Positions 29,291 through 38,076 of a stretch of 64,000 nucleotides of DNA are shown in pieces. Position 1 is the first letter of the stretch. Each line of letters opens with the position of its first letter. Both the position numbers and the translations under genes were made by a program. The notes under the pieces were generated by a model that was given only the letters and a program-made list of their open reading frames with translations, searched no databases and was not told the origin of the DNA. The stretch comes from Nocardia anaemiae NBRC 100462 (lineage in GTDB: Bacteria; Actinomycetota; Actinomycetes; Mycobacteriales; Mycobacteriaceae). The DNA is taken from assembly GCF_001612725.1 (NCBI RefSeq), contig NZ_BDAZ01000020.1, positions 1 to 64,000 on the forward strand, in the 5' to 3' direction.

Positions 29291-29331
29291 TCGAACAGAT
29301 GTTTGATACATCGGCGTGACCGGACTAGATT
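29291..29331 (+). promoter_or_regulatory. lexA promoter with overlapping SOS box 3
   Basis: TCGAACAGATGTTTGA (29291-29306) matches TCGAAC-N4-GTTYGA exactly. A promoter with -35 TTGATA (29303-29308), a 17-bp spacer and -10 TAGATT (29326-29331) overlaps its right end, so bound LexA would block RNA polymerase. The lexA start codon is at 29372. This is a textbook autoregulatory layout. Confidence 0.85.
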
Positions 29332-29371
29332 CGTAGAACGAAATCAATGGGGACATAGAAGGGCGGTTGCG

Positions 29372-30082
29372 GTGAGCCACACAGACGACACGGGCGACGA
29401 GAGCGGAGTCGGCAACGATCCGTCCGGTACCGGGGCGGATCTCACCGTGCGTCAGCGCAAGGTCCTGGAAGTCATCCGCACCTCGGTGAGCGAGCGCGGC
29501 TACCCGCCGAGCATCCGCGAGATCGGCGATGCGGTCGGACTCACCTCCACCTCGTCGGTCGCACATCAGCTGCGCACCCTGGAACGCAAGGGCTATCTGC
29601 GCCGCGACCCGAATCGCCCACGCGCCGTAGACGTTCGGGGCCTCGACGAGGCGGTGCGCGCGGTGACCAACCTGCCGACCACCGAGGACGCCGAGACCGG
29701 ACGGCCCGTTCCGACCTTCGTGCCCGTGCTGGGGCGGATCGCCGCCGGTGGTCCGATCCTGGCCGAGCAGGCAGTGGAGGATGTCTTCCCGCTGCCGCGC
29801 GAACTGGTCGGCGACGGCTCGCTGTTCCTGCTCAAGGTCGTCGGTGAATCAATGGTCGACGCCGCGATCTGCGATGGCGACTGGGTGGTCGTGCGCCAGC
29901 AGAATGTCGCCGATAACGGCGATATCGTGGCCGCGATGATCGAGGGCGAGGCGACGGTGAAGACGTTCAAGCGCACCGGTAAGGATGTCTGGCTCATGCC
30001 GCACAATCCGCTGTTCGAACCGATTCCCGGTAATGACGCGCGGATCCTCGGCAAGGTCGTCACGGTCATCCGCAAGATCTGA
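29372..30082 (+). CDS. lexA: LexA repressor of the SOS response
   Basis: The product is 236 residues. The winged HTH spans about residues 20-90 ([20 protein letters not shown]). The S24 peptidase domain holds the self-cleavage site RIAAGGP (Ala-Gly), the catalytic Ser in VGESMVD and the catalytic Lys in [12 protein letters not shown] 29372 is chosen because it follows GAAGGGCGG and gives the family length for actinobacteria. LexA represses DNA-repair genes until RecA filaments trigger self-cleavage. Its SOS box overlaps its own promoter. Confidence 0.97.
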   Translation: MSHTDDTGDESGVGNDPSGTGADLTVRQRKVLEVIRTSVSERGYPPSIREIGDAVGLTSTSSVAHQLRTLERKGYLRRDPNRPRAVDVRGLDEAVRAVTNLPTTEDAETGRPVPTFVPVLGRIAAGGPILAEQAVEDVFPLPRELVGDGSLFLLKVVGESMVDAAICDGDWVVVRQQNVADNGDIVAAMIEGEATVKTFKRTGKDVWLMPHNPLFEPIPGNDARILGKVVTVIRKI

Positions 30083-30097
30083 CCCCGGTCGAACGGT

Positions 30098-31735
30098 TCA
30101 GAGCGGCGGCAGCATGGGCGCCCAGAAGTCGGCTCGGTGGTCGGCGGCATAGGTGTCGATGAGCCGATTTCCGCTGGGCCGGAAGGACATGACGAGCGGC
30201 GCGGCCGGATCGTAGGCTGGTATCGGTTCGAGACCGGCCGGATCCGGTCGCGCAGCAATGGTGAATCGGGCCCAGTACCTTCGCATTTCGGCGGCGAGGC
30301 GCTGCTGGTCCGGTGTCTGCACGGCGCCGTAGAGCCAGCCGAGGTCGCGCAGGCTCCACAGTGATGCCAGTTCGCTGGCGTGGTATGCGCCCAGCGGGAA
30401 GATATTCGGTGGGCCGAGCGGCGCCGGATCGTCGAAGGAATAGGTGTAGGTGGGCGTGCGCGGACCGAGCCCGTCGTATTCGACCACCAGCATGGTGAGG
30501 ATGCGGTCGGTCCAGGCGCGCGACAGTGCGAGTGCGGGCTCCGGATAGGCGGCGACCGGATAGGTCTGTTCGACGCGGTCGAGTTGTTCCGACGTCAGGT
30601 CGGGCATGGCGGCGGCCAGTGCGTCGCGGTATCCGGCGGCAGTCAGCGGTTTACCAAGGGGCACACCGTATTTCATGTACACCCAGAGCGACATCTCGTC
30701 GTTGTTCGCACCGACGAGCGTGGGCACGTCGGCGAAGGCACCGTCGCGCACGGCCGCCCGTGGTCCGGACGGCAGGAACTGGCCCCCGAATACCGTTGCG
30801 GTGATGGAATCATTCACCAACGTGTCCACCGGCAGCGCGCGCAGGCACGCCGCGGTGCCGGGTCCGGCGCATCCGAGCCGTGCGGCGTATGCGTCACCAT
30901 CGGCCACCGCCGTCGAGGCAGGCACACCGGCGCTGCACGGTCCGCTCTCCATGATCGCGGCCCGGAACAGCCCGCGCGAGCTCGGTGCGGCCAGCTGAGT
31001 GCATACCGATGTCGCACCCGCCGACTCCCCCGCCAGCGTCACGCGGTCCGGATCACCACCGAATGCCGCGATATTGCGCCGGACCCAGCGCAAAGCGGCC
31101 TGCTGATCCAGATATCCGTAATTGCCGGGACCGGAACCGTCGTCGAGCGCCGAGGCGGCGAGATAGCCGAGCGTGCCGAGCCGGTAGTTGATCGTGACCA
31201 CGATCAGGTCACCGTCACCGTGCGCGATCAGCGGCTCGGCGCCGTAAACGTCACCCGAGCCGGTGACGAAACTGCCGCCGTGGATCCACACCAGCACCGG
31301 TAGTCCAGCACCGTCGATGGGCAGCTCGCGCGGCGTCGAAACGTTCAGATACAGGCAGTCTTCCGACTTCGTCGGGTTGGCACCGACCACCCCGAAAAAG
31401 TCGTTGTCCTGCGGGCAGCTCGGCCCGGCCACGGTCGCATCCCGAATGCCGGGCCACGGTGCGGCCGGAGCCGGTGGCCGCCAGCGCAACTCGCCGACCG
31501 GCGGGGCCGCGTAGGGGATGCCCGCGAACAACCGATGCTCGGCGGCCACCGTGCCGCGCAACTGACCGGTCTCGACGATGACGAGATCGGCGGCGACCGG
31601 CTGGGCGGGAGTCGGTCCGGCAACGCCGATCAGCACGATGACCGACGCCAGGATCGCGACCCAGCCCCGTGCTGCCATCCGATCAGGCAATCCGCGCAGC
31701 TCATACGGGCCGCGTACCCGGCGTCCCGTTGTCAT
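30098..31735 (-). CDS. Secreted type B carboxylesterase
   Basis: The product has about 545 residues from ATG 31735 (GTG 31753 would add 6). An N-terminal hydrophobic segment (WVAILASVIVLIGVAGPTPA) is a signal peptide. The carboxylesterase/lipase type B features follow: EDCLYLNVSTP, the oxyanion hole WIHGGSF and the nucleophile elbow LAGESAGATS. It hydrolyses carboxylic esters outside the cell; the substrate is unknown. It converges on lexA and is divergent from the P450 operon, sharing the GTAC-palindrome region, so it may belong to the same regulon. Confidence 0.9.
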   Translation of the reverse strand: MTTGRRVRGPYELRGLPDRMAARGWVAILASVIVLIGVAGPTPAQPVAADLVIVETGQLRGTVAAEHRLFAGIPYAAPPVGELRWRPPAPAAPWPGIRDATVAGPSCPQDNDFFGVVGANPTKSEDCLYLNVSTPRELPIDGAGLPVLVWIHGGSFVTGSGDVYGAEPLIAHGDGDLIVVTINYRLGTLGYLAASALDDGSGPGNYGYLDQQAALRWVRRNIAAFGGDPDRVTLAGESAGATSVCTQLAAPSSRGLFRAAIMESGPCSAGVPASTAVADGDAYAARLGCAGPGTAACLRALPVDTLVNDSITATVFGGQFLPSGPRAAVRDGAFADVPTLVGANNDEMSLWVYMKYGVPLGKPLTAAGYRDALAAAMPDLTSEQLDRVEQTYPVAAYPEPALALSRAWTDRILTMLVVEYDGLGPRTPTYTYSFDDPAPLGPPNIFPLGAYHASELASLWSLRDLGWLYGAVQTPDQQRLAAEMRRYWARFTIAARPDPAGLEPIPAYDPAAPLVMSFRPSGNRLIDTYAADHRADFWAPMLPPL

Positions 31736-31821
31736 CCAACGATGCTTGCGCACGCGCTCACGCTAACCATCCGCATCGCTGAAGTGGGCGGCAATTCCGA
31801 AAGTGACCCTTGCCACACCTC

Positions 31822-31863
31822 GGTACATGCGCGTACCGTACTGGTGGTACACGGATGTACCAC
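31822..31863. promoter_or_regulatory. GTAC-type palindromes in the esterase/P450 divergent region
   Basis: GTGGTACA-CGGA-TGTACCAC (31844-31863) is a perfect inverted repeat of two 8-bp arms. GGTAC-N6-GTACC (31822-31837) lies just upstream, and another GTAC sits between them. The double site directly precedes the P450 start and is of a size bound by TetR dimers. The TetR gene at the end of the same operon is the obvious candidate (inference). Confidence 0.7.
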
Positions 31864-31878
31864 GCTGGGAGGTGCCGC

Positions 31879-33237
31879 ATGACCACGGTGGAATTGCCCG
31901 ACGGGCCTACAACTCCGGCCTTCGTACAGGCCATCGAGGTGTTGGCGGGCCGCACCCGCGCATGGCGCAGATTGCACCGGCGCTACGGCTCGGCGTTCAC
32001 GGTCTATCTACCGCGCTTCGGGCGGATGGTGGTGCTATCCGAACCGGCCGAGGTGAAGGCGCTGTTCACCGCCAGCTCCGATGTGGCCGACAACATCGAT
32101 GTCAATCTCGGCCAGTTCCTCGGTCCCGGCTCACTGTTCTCGCTGCGCGGCGCCGAACACCGCAAGCAGCGCAAATTGCTGACTCCGCCGTTCCACGGTC
32201 GTCGCCTCGCGGTCTACGAGACGCTGATCGAGGAGGAGACGGTGCGCGAACTGGCCACCTGGCCGCAGGGCCGGGAGTTCGCGACGATGGATTCGATGAT
32301 GCGGATCACCCTGAATGTGATCCTGCGCGCCGTATTCGGCGCCGAAGGCAAGGAATTCGACGAACTGCGCGAGCTGCTACCGAAACTGGTGCTGGTCGGG
32401 TCGGCGCTCGCGGCACTGCCGGTGCCGCGAAAGTTCTTGGGGCAGTATGGCCCATGGGCCCGCTTCGCCACACACCGCCGCAACTACGACGAAATCGTCG
32501 GCAGACTCATCGACCGCGCCGCCGCCGACGAGCACCTCGCCGACCGCGACGATGTGCTGGCAATGATGTTGCAGGCCCGCTACGACGACGGCACCGCGAT
32601 GACCCGCAGCGAGATCGCCGACGAACTGCTCACCCTGCTCACCGCGGGCCACGAGACCACGGCGACCACACTGTCGTGGACCATCGAGCGTTTGCGCAGA
32701 CATCCGGAAGTGTTGCGGCGCTTGGTCGCCGAGGTGGACGAGGGCGGTTCGGCACTGCGCGAGGCCACCCTGCTGGAGGTGCAGCGGGTGCGTCCGGTCA
32801 TCGATTCGACGGTCCGCAAGATCCGTGCGGAGTCGATGCAGTTGGGTCGGTGGACCCTGCCCGAGGGACAGAATGTGCTGATCAGCATTCGCCTCATGCA
32901 CGACAATGAGGAACTGTTCCCGAACGCCCGCACCTTCGATCCGGATCGTTTCGTCGGTGTCCGGCCGGGCACCTTCAGCTGGATTCCATTCGGCGGCGGG
33001 GCCCGGCGCTGCATCGGCGCGGCCTTCGCCACCATGGAGATGAACGTCGTATTGCGCACGCTGCTACGGGATTTCACGCTCGAACCGACCGCCGCCCCGG
33101 ATGAGCGCACGCACTTCCGCGGTGTCGCGCTGGTGCCCGCGAAGAAGGGCCGCGCCGTGGTGTATCGCCGCGCGCCCCGGCCCATTACGGCCGAGGCCAG
33201 AGCCGAACAGGTAACCGATGAGCACAGCATCGCATAG
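31879..33237 (+). CDS. Cytochrome P450
   Basis: The product has 452 residues. The I-helix oxygen-binding motif AGHETT is at 256-261, the ExxR motif EVQR at 300-303, and the heme loop FGGGARRCIG with Cys378 as the iron ligand. There is no membrane anchor, as expected for a bacterial P450. It hydroxylates an unknown, probably lipophilic substrate and needs a ferredoxin and reductase not found here. ATG 31879 follows GGGAGG. It is the first gene of a five-gene operon: P450, hydrolase, SDR, Baeyer-Villiger monooxygenase, TetR. It overlaps the hydrolase by 20 nt. Confidence 0.95.
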   Translation: MTTVELPDGPTTPAFVQAIEVLAGRTRAWRRLHRRYGSAFTVYLPRFGRMVVLSEPAEVKALFTASSDVADNIDVNLGQFLGPGSLFSLRGAEHRKQRKLLTPPFHGRRLAVYETLIEEETVRELATWPQGREFATMDSMMRITLNVILRAVFGAEGKEFDELRELLPKLVLVGSALAALPVPRKFLGQYGPWARFATHRRNYDEIVGRLIDRAAADEHLADRDDVLAMMLQARYDDGTAMTRSEIADELLTLLTAGHETTATTLSWTIERLRRHPEVLRRLVAEVDEGGSALREATLLEVQRVRPVIDSTVRKIRAESMQLGRWTLPEGQNVLISIRLMHDNEELFPNARTFDPDRFVGVRPGTFSWIPFGGGARRCIGAAFATMEMNVVLRTLLRDFTLEPTAAPDERTHFRGVALVPAKKGRAVVYRRAPRPITAEARAEQVTDEHSIA

Positions 33238-34168
33238 CGATTCGATGAGGGGTGGTCAGGTGACGGGCGGGCGCGAGCAATTCGCCGATGTCGGGCACGG
33301 CGTCACACTCGCCTACGAGCGCCTGGGGGAAGGCGGCACTCCGCTGCTGCTCGTCGCCGGACTCGGGCAACAACTGCACGACTGGCCCGACGGTCTCTGT
33401 GAACTCCTCGTCGCACGCGGCTACGAAGTCATTCGCTTCGACAACCGCGATGTCGGCAAGTCGACGCACTTCGGCTTCCCGCCGCCTGGTCCGCTCGATT
33501 TCCTGCGAAAGCGTTGGCTCACAGCGCAATACGACATCTCGGATATGGCCGCCGACACCGTGGGGCTACTCGATGCGCTGGAGCTGAGCTGCGCGCATGT
33601 GGTCGGGATGTCGCTCGGCGGGATGATCGCGCAGACCGTCGCTGCCCGCTATCCGGCCCGGGTCGCCTCGCTGACCTCGATCATGTCGACCACGGGTGCG
33701 GCGCGGGTCGGGCGTCCTGCGCTGTCGACGTGGCGGTTGATGTTCGGCCGACCGGCCCGAACGCGTGCCGAACACATCGAACACTCGGTGCGCATGTACC
33801 GCCACATCTGCTCGCACGGCTATCCGTTCGACGAGGAGGCGGTGCGCGCCGCGGCCGCGACAACCTGGGACCGCGATCCCCATCCGGCACCGGGCGTCGG
33901 GCGCCAGCTCGCGGGCGTCCTCAAATCCGGTGACCGCACAGCGGAACTCGCCGCGGTCATCGCCCCCACGCTGATTCTGCACGGTGACCGCGATCTGATG
34001 GTGAATCCGACCGGCGGCACCGTCACGGCGAGCGCCATTGCGGGTGCGCGCCTGCACATCCTGCCCGGCATGGGCCATGACCTGCCCATCGGCGTCCGGC
34101 CGACACTCACCGATCTCATCGACACCCATATCCGCACCGCCAGGAGCACCGATGCCCCGCACCGCTAG
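33218..34168 (+). CDS. Alpha/beta hydrolase
   Basis: The product has 316 residues with an alpha/beta-hydrolase fold from about residue 25. The nucleophile is in VVGMSLGGMIAQT (about residue 132), the acid in LHGDRD (about 258) and the His in LPGMGHDLP (about 284). There is no signal peptide. The gene starts inside the end of the P450 gene and ends inside the SDR gene, so expression is tightly coupled. It resembles aclacinomycin methylesterase/epoxide hydrolase-like enzymes. With the Baeyer-Villiger enzyme it may open an ester or lactone made by the pathway (inference). Confidence 0.9.
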   Translation: MSTASHSDSMRGGQVTGGREQFADVGHGVTLAYERLGEGGTPLLLVAGLGQQLHDWPDGLCELLVARGYEVIRFDNRDVGKSTHFGFPPPGPLDFLRKRWLTAQYDISDMAADTVGLLDALELSCAHVVGMSLGGMIAQTVAARYPARVASLTSIMSTTGAARVGRPALSTWRLMFGRPARTRAEHIEHSVRMYRHICSHGYPFDEEAVRAAAATTWDRDPHPAPGVGRQLAGVLKSGDRTAELAAVIAPTLILHGDRDLMVNPTGGTVTASAIAGARLHILPGMGHDLPIGVRPTLTDLIDTHIRTARSTDAPHR

Positions 34169-35009
34169 GCCGCTGTCCGGCCATCCCGTCATGATCACCG
34201 GCGCCGCCTCCGGCATCGGCCGCAGTCTCGCCCAATTACTTTCCCGCCGTGGGTCGCCCGTGGCCATCGCCGATATCGACGAGGTCGGCTTGAAGCAGAC
34301 GGCCGCCACACTCACCGGCCCGGTGCTCGTCCGGGTGCTCGATGTGCGCGACGCCGCCGATCAACTCGCCTTCGCCGCCGAGGTCGAGGACTGGCTGACC
34401 GAGCCGTTGGCGGCGGTATTCAACAATGCCGGTGTGGCGGTGAGCTCGTCTGTGCTCGACGCGGTTCCGGAAGACGATGAATGGTTGCGGCAGATCAACT
34501 TCGACGGTGTGGTCAATGGCACCCGTGCGTTTCTGCCCATCCTGGTCGAACAGAACCAGGGCACCATCGTGAATACCTCCAGCGTATTCGGACTGCTCGG
34601 CATGCCAAATCAAAGTGCCTACTGCGCCGCGAAATTCGCGGTGCGCGGCTTCACCGACGCACTGCGCCAGGAACTTCGGGGCACGGGAGTGTCCGCGGTG
34701 AATGTGCACCCCGGCGGTATCACCACCAACATCGCGCGCAATGCTCGGGTGCGCAAGGATCCCGAGGGGCGCGGCCGCTCGCACGAGCAGATGGCGGCGG
34801 AATTCGAGGCGATCACGATGACCTCACCGGACAAGGCGGCCGAAATCATCTGTCGCGGCGTCGAGCGCGGGAAGTCTCGCATCCTGGTCGGGCCGGACGC
34901 CTACGTCTTCGATGCGCTCGCACGCGTCGCGCCGACGCACTACTACGACATATTCTCGGTACTGGAGCGACGGCTGCGCGCCCGCGCGAACGCGGGAGTG
35001 ACAGCATGA
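34152..35009 (+). CDS. Short-chain dehydrogenase/reductase
   Basis: The product has 285 residues. The coenzyme motif TGAASGIGRS is at 16-25, NNAG at about 93-96, and the catalytic Ser-Tyr-Lys is in NTSSVFGLLG and SAYCAAKFAV. The acidic IADID after strand 2 favours NAD over NADP. The C-terminal part is longer than in many SDRs, as in SadH-type enzymes. ATG 34152 follows CAGGAG and overlaps the hydrolase by 17 nt. It probably interconverts an alcohol and a ketone for the Baeyer-Villiger enzyme encoded next. Confidence 0.93.
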   Translation: MPRTARPLSGHPVMITGAASGIGRSLAQLLSRRGSPVAIADIDEVGLKQTAATLTGPVLVRVLDVRDAADQLAFAAEVEDWLTEPLAAVFNNAGVAVSSSVLDAVPEDDEWLRQINFDGVVNGTRAFLPILVEQNQGTIVNTSSVFGLLGMPNQSAYCAAKFAVRGFTDALRQELRGTGVSAVNVHPGGITTNIARNARVRKDPEGRGRSHEQMAAEFEAITMTSPDKAAEIICRGVERGKSRILVGPDAYVFDALARVAPTHYYDIFSVLERRLRARANAGVTA

Positions 35010-36541
35010 GCGCATCGCGCGACGATTCGACGACGGGTGGCCGCCGAGAGACAGGTGGGTCCGAGCATTTCGATGTGCTGATCGTCGGCGCCGGCCTGTC
35101 CGGCATCGGCGCGGCACACCATCTGCAGACGGCCTTCCCGAAGCGCAGCTACGCAATTCTGGAGGCGCGCACGGCAATCGGCGGCACCTGGGATCTGTTC
35201 CGCTATCCGGGGGTGCGTTCGGATTCCGATATGCATACCCTCGGTTACCGTTTCCGCCCGTGGACACAGGCCGCGGCAATCGCCGACGGGCCATCGATCC
35301 TCGACTACATCCGTGACACGGCGGCCGACGCTGGTATCGATCGACGAATTCGATTCGGGCACAAGGTCATCGGGGCGTCCTGGTCGACCGAAGCAGCGCA
35401 ATGGACGGTGACGGCCGAACACGATGGTGCCACCTCGACATTCACCTGCGGCTTCCTGTATGTATGCAGCGGCTACTACCGCTACGACCAGGGCTATACC
35501 CCAGAATTCGCCGGAATCGAAGATTTCCGTGGCCAACTCGTGCATCCGCAGCAGTGGCCCGCCGACCTGGACTATGCGGGTAAGCGAGTCGTCGTGATCG
35601 GCAGCGGTGCCACCGCGGTGACGCTGGTTCCGGCCATGGCCGAGACGGCTGCGCGGGTGACCATGCTGCAGCGCTCCCCCACCTACATCATGTCCGTGCC
35701 GACCGAGGACGCGGTGGCGATCCGCCTGCGCGAACGGCTCGGGCCCCGCCGGGCCTATACGATCACCCGCTGGAAGAACGTGCTGATCGGCACGCTCATC
35801 TACCAACTCAGCCAGCGACGTCCCCGCATGATGCGCGAGTTCATCCGCAAGCAGACGGCCGCTCAACTGCCGACCGGATACGAGGTGGACGTCCACTTCA
35901 AACCGACCTACAACCCCTGGGACCAACGACTCTGTCTGGTGCCGGACGGGGATCTGTTCCAGGCGATCCAGAGCGGGCGCGCCGCCGTCGTGACCGACCG
36001 GATCGAGAAGTTCACCGCCGACGGCCTGCGGCTGGCCTCGGGCACCGACCTTCCCGCCGATATCGTGGTGACGGCCACCGGCCTGCAATTGCTCGCCTTC
36101 GGCGGAATCGAATTCAGTGTCGACGGCCGTGCTGTACCACTGCCCGACACCATGGCCTATAAGGGGATGATGCTGAGCGGCGTCCCCAATTTCGCCTTCA
36201 CCATCGGCTACACCAATGCGTCCTGGACATTGAAGGCCGATCTGGTGGGCGAATTCGTGTGCCGGTTGCTGCGGCATATGGACGACAACGGCTACGACCA
36301 GTGCACGCCGTGGCCGGATCCGAGCATCGCCACCGAGCCGCTGCTGAATTTCCAATCCGGCTACGTCCAGCGTTCCATCGACCACTTTCCCAGGGCCGGG
36401 TCGCGACGGCCGTGGCGATTGGGTATGAACTATGCCCACGATGTGCTCGCACTGCGCCACGGGCGGATCGAGGACGGCACCATCCGGTTCGCGAGCCGGG
36501 CTGCCGCACCCGACCATGTTCCAGTGCGTGTGAGGTCATGA
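35006..36541 (+). CDS. Baeyer-Villiger flavin monooxygenase (EthA/MymA-like)
   Basis: The product has 511 residues. The FAD motif GAGLSGIG is at 28-35, the NADPH motif GSGATA at 199-204, and between them the Baeyer-Villiger fingerprint FRGQLVHPQQWP (Phe174 to Pro185; FxGxxxHxxxWP). The enzyme inserts oxygen next to a carbonyl, giving esters or lactones. It overlaps the SDR gene by 4 nt and the TetR gene by 4 nt. The arrangement of monooxygenase, lipase-type hydrolase and SDR recalls the mymA operon of M. tuberculosis (cell-envelope lipid metabolism), without its acyl-CoA synthetase. Confidence 0.94.
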   Translation: MSASRDDSTTGGRRETGGSEHFDVLIVGAGLSGIGAAHHLQTAFPKRSYAILEARTAIGGTWDLFRYPGVRSDSDMHTLGYRFRPWTQAAAIADGPSILDYIRDTAADAGIDRRIRFGHKVIGASWSTEAAQWTVTAEHDGATSTFTCGFLYVCSGYYRYDQGYTPEFAGIEDFRGQLVHPQQWPADLDYAGKRVVVIGSGATAVTLVPAMAETAARVTMLQRSPTYIMSVPTEDAVAIRLRERLGPRRAYTITRWKNVLIGTLIYQLSQRRPRMMREFIRKQTAAQLPTGYEVDVHFKPTYNPWDQRLCLVPDGDLFQAIQSGRAAVVTDRIEKFTADGLRLASGTDLPADIVVTATGLQLLAFGGIEFSVDGRAVPLPDTMAYKGMMLSGVPNFAFTIGYTNASWTLKADLVGEFVCRLLRHMDDNGYDQCTPWPDPSIATEPLLNFQSGYVQRSIDHFPRAGSRRPWRLGMNYAHDVLALRHGRIEDGTIRFASRAAAPDHVPVRVRS

Positions 36542-37206
36542 TCGCGGTGGCGGCGGGGCGAACTAACCTGATTCTCGTGACCCGTGCCGAGCCCGCCGCC
36601 AGTACCGCCACCGAGGGCACGCCGGAATCCGCATTCCGGCGTCGGCTCCTCGATGCGATGGCCGAGTCGGTGCGCGATCGCGGTTATCGCGAAACGACGG
36701 TGGCCGATGTGGTGCGCAACGCGCGCACCTCTCGCCGCACGTTCTACGAACATTTCGAGAGCAAACAGGACTGCTTCATCGCGCTGCTCTCCGAGCGGAA
36801 CAGTGAGACGATCCAGCAGATCTACGACGCCGTCGACCCGGCCGCGCCGTGGCGCACCCAGGTCCGGCAGGCCATCGAGGCCTGGATCCACGCATCCGAT
36901 CAGGACACCACGATCACCCTGGCCTGGATTCGGGACACCCCCGCGCTCGGCGAGGCCGCTCGCCAGGTCTACCACGACGCGGCCGAGGCCTTCGTCGATC
37001 TGATCCAAAGCCTCACCGCCACACCGGAGTTCGAGGCGCCCGGGCTGCATCCGCCGACTCGTCAGATGGCGACCATCCTTTACGGCGGGTTCCGCGAGCT
37101 GATCGCCTCCACGGTGGAAGAGGGCAAGGATATCCGCGACATCATCGACGTCGCGGTCGATACCGCCATCGCTCTTGTCGGCCCGCGCTACGAGCAGGGA
37201 CGCTAG
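36538..37206 (+). CDS. TetR-family regulator of the P450/BVMO operon
   Basis: The product is 222 residues from ATG 36538, which overlaps the monooxygenase stop as ATGA; GTG 36577 is an in-frame alternative. The HTH lies in ETTVADVVRNARTSRRTFYEH (about 58-78), followed by a helical ligand domain. As the last gene of the operon it likely controls the operon's palindromic operator at 31822-31863. It converges on a methyltransferase gene and shares one CTAG as the stop codon of both strands (37203-37206). Confidence 0.9.
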   Translation: MIAVAAGRTNLILVTRAEPAASTATEGTPESAFRRRLLDAMAESVRDRGYRETTVADVVRNARTSRRTFYEHFESKQDCFIALLSERNSETIQQIYDAVDPAAPWRTQVRQAIEAWIHASDQDTTITLAWIRDTPALGEAARQVYHDAAEAFVDLIQSLTATPEFEAPGLHPPTRQMATILYGGFRELIASTVEEGKDIRDIIDVAVDTAIALVGPRYEQGR

Positions 37207-37868
37207 TCCTTCACGGCCGTGAACTGCGCCAGCGCGCCATTGCGCACCAGCTCGATCTCGCGCAGACCCGCCGCGGCGATCCAGCCGGACAGCTCGGCCG
37301 CGGTACCGGACGGTCCGAATACGCCCATCGTCCGCATCACCCGCATGTGCAGGTCGAAACGCGGCCGCACCCCGCGCACCACGCAACTGCCGACCAGCCG
37401 TCCACCCGGTGCGAGCACGCGGGCGAGCGAGCCGACCGCGGCGGCCGGATCCGGCATACAGTGCAGGCCGGCGAAACTCACCACCAGATCGAATTCGCCG
37501 GTTGCGAACGGCAGATCGACCACATCCGCGCGCACATAGTCGATATCGGACAGACCGGCGCGCTCGGCCGCGCGACGCGCCGCCGCCAACTGGTCATCGG
37601 AAATATCCACCGCTACATAGCGGAGCTTGCGACCGGGTTCGAGCCGACGCAGGGTTACGCCACCGCCGACCGGCAGGTCCAGCAGTGCGGAACCTTCCGG
37701 CAGCTGATTGACCACCTGCATCGCCGCATACATCCGGCGGGTATCGCAGCCCCACATCACCTGTCCGGCGGGCCTGGCAAGCCGCGGATGGTCGAGCACG
37801 AAGTCGTACACCGGCGCCCCGAGATTCCCCCAGGCTCGGCTCTGCCACACTTCACGGACGTCGGGCAC
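37203..37868 (-). CDS. SAM-dependent methyltransferase (type 11)
   Basis: The product has 221 residues. SAM motif I is present in modified form as LLDLPVGGGVTLRRL, followed by VAVDISDDQLAAARRAAE, then DYVRADVVDLPFATGEFDLV and the post-motif region GGRLVGSC. The Pro-Val in the glycine loop is unusual. GTG 37868 follows GAGGAG. It is the only gene on this strand here and shares its stop tetranucleotide with the convergent TetR gene. The substrate is unknown; lipids and quinones are typical for this group. Confidence 0.87.
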   Translation of the reverse strand: MPDVREVWQSRAWGNLGAPVYDFVLDHPRLARPAGQVMWGCDTRRMYAAMQVVNQLPEGSALLDLPVGGGVTLRRLEPGRKLRYVAVDISDDQLAAARRAAERAGLSDIDYVRADVVDLPFATGEFDLVVSFAGLHCMPDPAAAVGSLARVLAPGGRLVGSCVVRGVRPRFDLHMRVMRTMGVFGPSGTAAELSGWIAAAGLREIELVRNGALAQFTAVKD

Positions 37869-38076
37869 GGTGGTCTCCTCTTCGCGCGGTGGGAGTCCAG
37901 GCTAGGCCGGAGGTCATCGGCGCGCCAAGACTTTCGCCGACACGCTCCGTTTCGTCGGTGCGGCGGCGTGGCGGATGCCACTGATGCACGTCAACGGTGT
38001 TGGGCGACACCGCTTCCCACGACGACGGCCGACTCCGGCACACCGCGACGGCGCCGGATAACGCGCGGCGATACCC

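Noticed and set aside
34943..36517. 524-codon reverse frame opposite the Baeyer-Villiger monooxygenase
   Set aside because: Antisense shadow; the forward strand carries full FAD/NADPH motifs and the BVMO fingerprint.
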